Assembly (NCBI GenBank): GCA_001873995.1
Contig: MNVR01000026.1
Coordinates: 1 to 61,271, forward strand
Origin: Candidatus Phelpsiimicrobium noxiivivens
GTDB lineage: Bacteria > Omnitrophota > Gorgyraeia > Velamenicoccales > Velamenicoccaceae
Direction of reading: 5' to 3'
DNA: 61,271 nt
In this document: positions 56,437 through 61,271 of the stretch, in pieces
Position numbering within the stretch: position 1 is the first letter of the stretch
Layout of the letters: each line of letters starts with the position of its first letter
Made by a program: the position numbers and the translations under genes
The notes under the pieces: model-generated
What the model was told of the DNA's origin: nothing
Seen by the model: only the letters and a program-made list of their open reading frames with translations
Databases searched by the model: none

Positions 56437-56831
56437 GATTCGCGAGGCCTCCTATCATTAGCAGTAATTTCAGGTTTGTTGCTCTTTTGGCGTTGTTCAA
56501 CTGTCTTTTAATACTTCTGGTATTTGTCATTTTTTTGCCGGTCTTTTCAAATCCCACAGGCCTTTCCGTAGTTTTGCCGCGGGCTATCACTAGTGAACCG
56601 CTGTCTCATAAAGATATCACAGTTATTCTTCTAAAAAATGATATGATCTATCTGGATTCAAAGAATGTTTCGCAGCAGGATCTGGCGCGTTTTGTCAAAG
56701 CATCGCAGGATAAGATGCGGCAAGTCTTGATCAAGGTAGACCGCAGAGCAAGCGTAGGGGCTTTGGTCAGAGTTTGGGATATTTTTAGGTCGGCGGGCGT
56801 TTTAAAAGTTAATATAGCAACTAATGAATGA
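56433..56831 (+). CDS. exbD: ExbD/TolR-family protein lacking the key Asp
   Basis: 132 residues: a short cytoplasmic tail, one membrane helix (about 15-37) and a periplasmic domain (VVLPRAITSE..ITVILLKNDMIYLD..LIKVDRRASVGALVRVWDIFRSAG). In ExbD and TolR the helix carries an essential Asp (D25/D23). The aligned position here is N23 (codon AAC at 56499-56501), in ALFNCLLILLVFVIF, and no other acidic residue lies in the helix. The start is GTG overlapping exbB. The rest of the fold is normal, so the family call is good but the mechanism is in question. Confidence 0.88.
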   Translation: MRFARPPIISSNFRFVALLALFNCLLILLVFVIFLPVFSNPTGLSVVLPRAITSEPLSHKDITVILLKNDMIYLDSKNVSQQDLARFVKASQDKMRQVLIKVDRRASVGALVRVWDIFRSAGVLKVNIATNE

Positions 56832-57477
56832 TAAAACCCCACATTATGATTTCCTTTCTTTTGGGCTTGCTGCTTCTTTGTTATCGCATATTTTATTGAT
56901 CTTTATTTTTGTACCGGTTTTGAGCAGCTCGGCATTTAAGGCTCCTGGGTCTTCCACATTTTTTTTAGGCGCGTTTCTAAAGGGTCAGGACCTATCAGTT
57001 GTGAAACAGGCTGGAAGCGCAGAGCCAAGCTCCAGGGGTAACATCTTTGTAAGCTATAAAACTTCACAGGCCCCATATTTTGTTAGATCTTTTCAACAGG
57101 TCTATAAACCCAAGGTGCCCATTAAGGGCTTGCCTTTAGCCATAGATGAGACAAAAGCGGCCCCGCGCAAGATTCTGTCTGGCGCGCCTTTAGGCCGTCA
57201 GATATCTTTTGGGTTTTCAGATTTTACCAGATATGTGGCTAACGTTGATTTTGCGGATTTGAAAAGAATGGCTTCGAGAGAAGATCTTTTTAGCGCGGTC
57301 GCGTTTAAGATAATCTTGTACAGGAATGGGGAGGTGAGGTCTATTAAAAAAACAATGGGTTGTGGGGACCCAATCCTGGATTTTTACGTTATGTTAAAAT
57401 TAAGGAACGCGCGTTTTCTGGCTGTCCCTGAAGAAGAAGGCGCTGAGGTGAATGTTAGATTCAAGATAAAGTTATGA
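56824..57477 (+). CDS. TonB-like energy transducer
   Basis: 217 residues. One membrane segment near 13-34, a linker with KPKVPIKGLP, and a C-terminal domain of about 85 residues (FKIILYRNGEVRSIKKTMGCGDPILDFYV...VRFKIKL) with the TonB fold pattern. It overlaps exbD by eight bases. Together with ExbB and ExbD it should transmit proton-motive force to the outer membrane; no receptor gene is seen. The Pro-rich spacer is short, so the periplasm-spanning reach is limited. Confidence 0.8.
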   Translation: MNDKTPHYDFLSFGLAASLLSHILLIFIFVPVLSSSAFKAPGSSTFFLGAFLKGQDLSVVKQAGSAEPSSRGNIFVSYKTSQAPYFVRSFQQVYKPKVPIKGLPLAIDETKAAPRKILSGAPLGRQISFGFSDFTRYVANVDFADLKRMASREDLFSAVAFKIILYRNGEVRSIKKTMGCGDPILDFYVMLKLRNARFLAVPEEEGAEVNVRFKIKL

Positions 57478-57701
57478 TTAAAATTGATTTTTCTATTCTT
57501 ATCTGTTATTATTTGTGTGGCCAGCTTATATTATTTTTGTTCTTTTGGTTGCATGACAAAAGATCAGTCGTTAGACAAAGGCCATTGAAGGATAACCAGA
57601 TCTGGCAATGTTCCACTTGTCTTTATGTGTATTTTAAATCAAAGGCTTCCAATATAAGCACGTGTCCAGTATGTGAAAGTTTTAATCAGAGGCAAAATTA
57701 A
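57474..57701 (+). CDS. Small membrane protein with a zinc ribbon
   Basis: 75 residues, not recognised. A membrane segment (about 7-25) is followed by a CxxC pair (C46-x2-C49) and a second (C64-x2-C67), a zinc-ribbon-like arrangement. It overlaps the TonB-like gene by four bases (ATGA), so it is part of the same operon. Confidence 0.65.
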   Translation: MIKIDFSILICYYLCGQLILFLFFWLHDKRSVVRQRPLKDNQIWQCSTCLYVYFKSKASNISTCPVCESFNQRQN

Positions 57702-57715
57702 GGAATAAAAACTTG

Positions 57716-57815
57716 TCCTGTCTCACAACACGTATCAAAATTCTTTTAGGATGATTTTGATACGTTCTACAGGATTAATTTTGTAGTGGAGTAAACCTGT
57801 TATAGGCAAAATTAA
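57716..57815 (+). repeat. Two-hairpin element, diverged copy A6
   Basis: Hairpin 1 is GTATCAAAAT/ATTTTGATAC framed by CCTG/CAGG. Hairpin 2 TTAATTTTG pairs with CAAAATTAA, as in copy A1. The outer frame differs from A1-A5, and no gene starts immediately after it (next ATG at 57875). Confidence 0.6.
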
Positions 57816-57874
57816 CACAAAAAGTGTAGGCTTTCCTAATTCCATATAAAGGAATGGCCTAAGGGGGATGAGAT

Positions 57875-58075
57875 ATGATCACTGAGATCGGTATTGCGGC
57901 TGGAGATATATGGCATTATCTTGACGCGCACGGTGAAGTGTTTTTTTCAGAGATGGTAAAACATATAGATAGATCAAGAGATCTGCTTTTTATGAGTATG
58001 GGTTGGCTTGCCAGGGAAGGCCATATTGTCCTTGTTAAAGTGGATGGTGATTATAGGATATCTCTGAGGAAATGA
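57875..58075 (+). CDS. DUF2582 winged-helix protein
   Basis: 66 residues (AAGDIWHYLDAHGEV, LLFMSMGWLAREGHIVLV), a compact winged-helix fold matching the DUF2582 family found mainly in Bacteroidetes and candidate phyla. It may bind DNA or mediate protein contacts; function unknown. A GGGGG site lies before the ATG. The stop overlaps the first copy of the 105-nt repeat unit. Confidence 0.8.
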   Translation: MITEIGIAAGDIWHYLDAHGEVFFSEMVKHIDRSRDLLFMSMGWLAREGHIVLVKVDGDYRISLRK

Positions 58076-58176
58076 AGCCCCCTGCGGCAAGCCGCAGGGT
58101 ATACTTAAAGTTTTTATACCCTACTTCAATCCCTACGTCTTATCCTTGTTCTTTAGTGTAGGGTATTTGGCGGAGG
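58071..58176 (+). repeat. 105-nt repeat unit, copy 1
   Basis: Begins ATGAAGCCCCCTGCGGCAAG at the stop codon of the upstream gene and ends in TTTGGCGGAGG. It contains an 8-bp hairpin CCCTGCGG/CCGCAGGG, then GGGTATA/TATACCC, then CCCTAC/GTAGGG. Two further copies are at 61075 and 61182. The GGAGG at its end serves the following gene. Confidence 0.85.
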
Positions 58177-58187
58177 CAATAAAGATC

Positions 58188-58535
58188 ATGACACGTAGAG
58201 CTCTTGCTCTTATAAATGTGCTTCTTTTTGTGATCATTTTTACAATTTTAGCTGGGATCATCCTGACCATTGTTTCTTCGCAGGTCCGCCTTATGGAAAC
58301 CTATATACGACGCGTCAAAGGATATTATGTAGCTGAATCAGGCGCCGTAGCTGCTTTTGATAGTCTTTCCAGAGCTGAAGCGATCACGAACCAAACCATA
58401 GATTGGGCATATGATACTGTAAACGGAAATCATCCCATATCCTGGAGAAAGACGTCATTCATAACCAGGGAAGATATTGGCGGTATCTATGGTAACCGCA
58501 TTAATTCTTCTTTCAATTATACATCAAGCTGGTAA
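58188..58535 (+). CDS. PilX-like pilus assembly protein
   Basis: 115 residues from ATG 58188, preceded by GGAGG. A basic start (MTRRALALINVL) leads into a long hydrophobic helix (about 6-29), followed by ETYIRRVKGYYVAESGAVAAF, a pattern typical of PilX/PilX_N minor pilins. The usual Gly before the cut and Glu at +5 are absent, so prepilin processing is uncertain. It is short compared with full PilX proteins and lies near the PilM/PilN/PilO genes. Confidence 0.65.
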   Translation: MTRRALALINVLLFVIIFTILAGIILTIVSSQVRLMETYIRRVKGYYVAESGAVAAFDSLSRAEAITNQTIDWAYDTVNGNHPISWRKTSFITREDIGGIYGNRINSSFNYTSSW

Positions 58536-58641
58536 TACTTCCTACACTCATAAATTCATAGACCAAGCGTAATAAAACCCATCCATTGGGTATCCTATAG
58601 ATATCAAAAGTAAGTATAAGTAAGTCTACGTAATATTTTTA

Positions 58642-58670
58642 TTGACAATGTAATAATATTATGTTTTAAT
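58642..58670 (+). promoter_or_regulatory. Predicted sigma-70 promoter before the HTH-pilM operon
   Basis: TTGACA, 17 nt, TTTAAT, within an AT-rich region. The next start codon is at 58727 with GGGAGAAG upstream. Confidence 0.6.
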
Positions 58671-58726
58671 TGATTTAAAGTAAAATAGAGCTTCGCGCAA
58701 AATATATCTTTGGGAGAAGTTTTGTT

Positions 58727-58909
58727 ATGTACAGCCTTATGGATCTAGAGGAATTGGCGGGTTATTTGCGGCTCAAAAAACAGACTATCTACAATTGGCT
58801 CCACGAGAGTAAGATATCCGGGATCAAGGTTGGCGGAGTCTGGCGTTTTGATAAGAAAGAAGTAGACAGGTGGCTTATGGCGAATTACAGAAGGGCTAAG
58901 GTGAGGTAG
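58727..58909 (+). CDS. Excisionase/MerR-type helix-turn-helix protein
   Basis: 60 residues with LEELAGYLRLKKQTIYNWLHESKISGIKVGGVWRF, the HTH_17 fold of excisionases and BldC-like regulators. The gene is four bases from pilM, so it may regulate the pilus operon in cis. No phage or integrase gene is near, so excisionase activity proper is unlikely. Confidence 0.85.
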   Translation: MYSLMDLEELAGYLRLKKQTIYNWLHESKISGIKVGGVWRFDKKEVDRWLMANYRRAKVR

Positions 58910-58913
58910 GGCT

Positions 58914-60542
58914 ATGCTGACCAATTTTTTTAAAAAGGATATAGCCGGATTTTTCTTTAGTTCTAAAGGTGTGGCTATAATACAGCAGGCCGCTGGAAAA
59001 ATAAAAAATCAATTGAGCGTGCCCTATTCTATAAAATCCGAGGAAACAGCGGGCATTTCTCCCGAAGATATATTTGAACTTTTTAAAAATAAAGAAACAG
59101 AAATGATAGCTTTTTTGCAAAAAGTGATCAGAGACAGCAGGATCGATACGTCAAGTGTCGTGGTGGCCCTTCCGCCAAAAGACCTTATAATCAGGTTTTT
59201 TGAAATGCCCAATATACCCAGGCCTGAGGTGTTTGCGGGTATTAATTTTGAAATGAAGAAATATATACCCTTTAAGATAGAAGAACTCGCCTATGATTTT
59301 CAGTATCGCGTAAAGCAAAAGGCGAATATTATTGAAGTTGTATTATGCGGCATCAAACAAGATCCAATTGATAAGTATATAGGATTGTTCAAGCAGCTTA
59401 ATTTAAACGTAGTAGCTTTTGAACCCGCGCTATTCAGTCTTTTCAGGCTGCTTGTTATCAAAAATAAGATATTGAGTACAAGGTCTTACGTTATTCTTGA
59501 GTTTGATCAACAAGAAGCTAATATCCTGATAGCGGAGAAGGGATTTCCTTATTTCACCAGGGATATAAAGATAATTTCCACGGCCGCTGCAGTGAAGGAG
59601 GAGGAAGGATTTGACGCTATCCTCTTTAGGCTTATCAACGAAGTGAGGGTATCGCTTGACTACTACAGAAGGCAGTTTATGAAAAGGGATATTGACGAGA
59701 TGATCGTCATATCCAATAAAAGTTATAGTTCATGGGTGGACAATTTTAGCAAAGAATTGGGGCTTAAGGTAAGTTTTGTAGCACTCAATGATCTCTTCAA
59801 AATAAAAGACGTCAGGGAGGAGATGCTATCAGATATAGCCAAGGCGTATGGAGCTGCTTTAAAGATAGAAAGGCCGTCTTTGGTGACGCTTAATCTTGGG
59901 AAAACCAAAGAAAAAGACGACAAATTAGCTTTGGCCGCGGCAGCGCCTTCGGGTGAAAATCTGCAGATATTGGTTACGGATTTTTTAAAACAGTCAAAGG
60001 TAGCTATTTTCAAAGGCCTTGCGGCAGGATTCGTGATATTTCTGGTTGCTTATGGCATGAGTTTCTCAAAGTTATACCCATTAGAAAAACAGCTTGTCAC
60101 AGTTTCTGTCAAACAATTGCCTTTTTTATCAGGCGTAGATCTTTCAAGCCTGGAAGGTATCCAGTCCAGCGAGAAGGCCTTCAATGAAAAACAGAGAGAT
60201 TTTAGTAAATTGGTAGGTAACAACGCGTTTTTTTATAAGAAAGTCCTATTGTTGTCCAGATTAATGCCTGCCGGCGTATGGCTGACCGGGCTGGATTATT
60301 CTGTCGATCCGCCTTCCTTAAGATTACATTGCTATTCTTATGATGTGGATCAGAAAACGAGGTCAGAAAATATAAATAAATTTATTTTGAATCTCAAGGG
60401 AAATATTGATTTTTCCAGAGATATGCCGTCAATAGAACTAAAGTCATACCGAGAGGTTAACGTTGGCAAGGCCTATTACATGCAGTTTGACGTAATTTGT
60501 GAAAATAAAAGCGAGAATACAGCGCCGGTAAGCGGAGTATAG
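58914..60542 (+). CDS. pilM: PilM-PilN-like fusion (GspL-like)
   Basis: 542 residues. The first 320 residues are a PilM-type actin-like ATPase: VVVALPPKDLIIRFFEMPN, AGINFEMKKYIPFKIEEL, FEPALFSLFRL. A single membrane helix (about 363-382) follows, then a periplasmic domain of about 150 residues like PilN (FYKKVLLLSRLMPAGVWLTGLDY). This arrangement equals GspL of type II secretion or a fused PilM-PilN. It forms the inner-membrane platform with PilO, encoded next. Confidence 0.85.
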   Translation: MLTNFFKKDIAGFFFSSKGVAIIQQAAGKIKNQLSVPYSIKSEETAGISPEDIFELFKNKETEMIAFLQKVIRDSRIDTSSVVVALPPKDLIIRFFEMPNIPRPEVFAGINFEMKKYIPFKIEELAYDFQYRVKQKANIIEVVLCGIKQDPIDKYIGLFKQLNLNVVAFEPALFSLFRLLVIKNKILSTRSYVILEFDQQEANILIAEKGFPYFTRDIKIISTAAAVKEEEGFDAILFRLINEVRVSLDYYRRQFMKRDIDEMIVISNKSYSSWVDNFSKELGLKVSFVALNDLFKIKDVREEMLSDIAKAYGAALKIERPSLVTLNLGKTKEKDDKLALAAAAPSGENLQILVTDFLKQSKVAIFKGLAAGFVIFLVAYGMSFSKLYPLEKQLVTVSVKQLPFLSGVDLSSLEGIQSSEKAFNEKQRDFSKLVGNNAFFYKKVLLLSRLMPAGVWLTGLDYSVDPPSLRLHCYSYDVDQKTRSENINKFILNLKGNIDFSRDMPSIELKSYREVNVGKAYYMQFDVICENKSENTAPVSGV

Positions 60543-60545
60543 TTA

Positions 60546-61079
60546 ATGATTGACGTAAACTATGCGGAATTAGTCCACAATAAGCGCGATCAGATCGTAA
60601 TCGTTGTCATTATCATTTTTTCAATTATTGTATCTAATCATTTTTATCAGCAGGAGATGTTGAAATACGATAAGGTGACTGATGGCATTAAGATGGAAGA
60701 AGAAAAAAGTGTTACGCTAAGCCGTATCGTGACCGTGAATGAAAAAATAAAAAAACTAAGTGTCAAGGGTTGGGATACTTCAGACACTAACCGGATCATT
60801 GAAAAGGTGTATAACATCGGGCTTGAATTGCAGGTTAAACTCAGGGATATTTCTCCCGGTGGAAAGAAAGATGAAAAAAACTATATATTGATACCTCTTG
60901 CTTTAAGCGGTGAGTCTACCTATGATAATTTTATTAAGTTTATAAAGATAATTGAAACTTACCAGATGCTTACCAGGGTAAGATCTGTATTACTTAGCCC
61001 TATAGGAGATAATCAACAGAAAGAATCCAACTTAGTGCTGAGAGTGGATATGGCTATTGAGGCTGTATACCTGAAATGA
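60546..61079 (+). CDS. pilO: PilO/GspM-like inner-membrane protein
   Basis: 177 residues: a membrane helix near 17-33, a coiled-coil segment (KYDKVTDGIKMEEEKSVTLSRIVTVNEKIKKL), then a small alpha/beta domain (IPLALSGESTYDNFIKFIKIIETYQMLTRVRSVLL) as in PilO/GspM. It would pair with the PilN-like domain upstream. The stop codon overlaps the second copy of the 105-nt repeat. Further pilus genes are expected past the window end. Confidence 0.82.
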   Translation: MIDVNYAELVHNKRDQIVIVVIIIFSIIVSNHFYQQEMLKYDKVTDGIKMEEEKSVTLSRIVTVNEKIKKLSVKGWDTSDTNRIIEKVYNIGLELQVKLRDISPGGKKDEKNYILIPLALSGESTYDNFIKFIKIIETYQMLTRVRSVLLSPIGDNQQKESNLVLRVDMAIEAVYLK

Positions 61080-61181
61080 AGCCCCCTGCGGCAAGCCGCA
61101 GGGTATACTTAAAGTTTTTATACTTTACTTCAATCCCTACGCCTCATCCTTGTAATTTATTATGGGGTATTTGGCGGAGGA
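61075..61181 (+). repeat. 105-nt repeat unit, copy 2
   Basis: Same order of hairpins as copy 1, with scattered changes (TACTTTAC for TACCCTAC, AATTTATTATGG for TTCTTTAGTGTA). It begins at the PilO stop codon and ends in GGCGGAGG, which leads directly into copy 3. Confidence 0.9.
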
Positions 61182-61271
61182 AATGAAGCCCCCTGCGGCA
61201 AGCCGCAGGGTATACATAAAGTTTTTATACCCTACTTCAATCCCTACGCCTCATCCTTGTTCTTTAGTGTA
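61182..61271 (+). repeat. 105-nt repeat unit, copy 3 (cut by the window end)
   Basis: Tandem with copy 2 at a 107-nt period. Its first 89 bases are nearly identical to copy 1. The last bases lie outside the window. Confidence 0.9.

Noticed and set aside
58727-58909. Excisionase-like gene as evidence for a prophage or integrative element
   Set aside because: No integrase, attachment site or phage gene nearby; the gene is tightly coupled to pilM and fits a small regulator.

Overview
This 61.3 kb window looks like a chromosomal piece of an uncultivated Gram-negative bacterium, most likely Candidatus Omnitrophota (OP3) or a close relative in the PVC group. That placement is inferred from gene content: DapL-type lysine synthesis, an ExbB/ExbD/TonB-like set implying an outer membrane, a GspL-like PilM-PilN fusion, a DUF2582 protein, and a 16S gene with a PVC-like mismatch to the EUB338 probe. 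I could not align the 16S. Every gene I accept lies on the + strand, so the window appears to be one co-oriented block.

Layout. 0.1-6.8 kb: rRNA operon in the order 16S, tRNA-Ile(GAT), tRNA-Ala(TGC), 23S, 5S, with boxA-like sites and long processing stems. The 23S gene is split by a 744-nt group I intron carrying an I-CreI-like LAGLIDADG endonuclease, at the I-CreI/L2593 site. 6.8-9.8 kb: two pilin-like genes and recG. 9.8-11.8 kb: an accessory island with a MazE/AbrB-PIN toxin-antitoxin pair, large palindromes and two small unknown genes. 11.8-19.4 kb: rsmD, coaD (apparently starting at AUU), yceD, rpmF, then plsX-fabH-fabD-fabG-acpP-fabF. 19.4-24.3 kb: leuC-leuD-leuB, asd, truA. 24.4-26.8 kb: a membrane protein, then rplM-rpsI behind a consensus promoter that predicts leaderless mRNA. 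27.2-35.3 kb: argC-J-B-D-F-G-H. 35.3-40.9 kb: lysA-dapF-dapA-dapB-dapL, interrupted by a broken four-helix-bundle gene. 40.9-43.6 kb: folK, a frameshifted pspC, panC, nadX and a small duplicated protein. 43.7-50.3 kb: a tightly coupled envelope/glycan cluster (DUF2079, methyltransferase-GT2 fusion, two methyltransferases, B12-radical SAM). 50.3-57.7 kb: uvrA, an exported TPR protein and an ExbB-ExbD-TonB-like module. 57.9-61.3 kb: DUF2582, a PilX-like protein, a small HTH protein, PilM/PilN and PilO-like genes.

Most genes form anabolic superoperons: fatty-acid initiation and elongation, leucine, arginine, and the aminotransferase route to meso-diaminopimelate and lysine. Asd at 22.4 kb supplies the semialdehyde used by DapA. 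Arginine synthesis depends on ArgJ for the acetyl cycle, since no argA or argE is seen. The two ends of the window carry parts of a type IV pilus or type II secretion apparatus.

The least expected content is non-coding. (1) A roughly 110-nt two-hairpin element with compensatory changes occurs five or six times, mostly directly before start codons (rpmF, fabG, acpP, dapA, exbB), and could switch ribosome-site access. (2) Short-period 'word' repeats form intergenic hairpins and have also entered conserved genes in frame (leuC, asd, lysA, dapF, uvrA, and the self-cleavage site of ArgJ). (3) A 105-107-nt repeat near the right end occurs once singly and then in tandem. These are the best candidates for something undescribed; all need covariance or transcript evidence.
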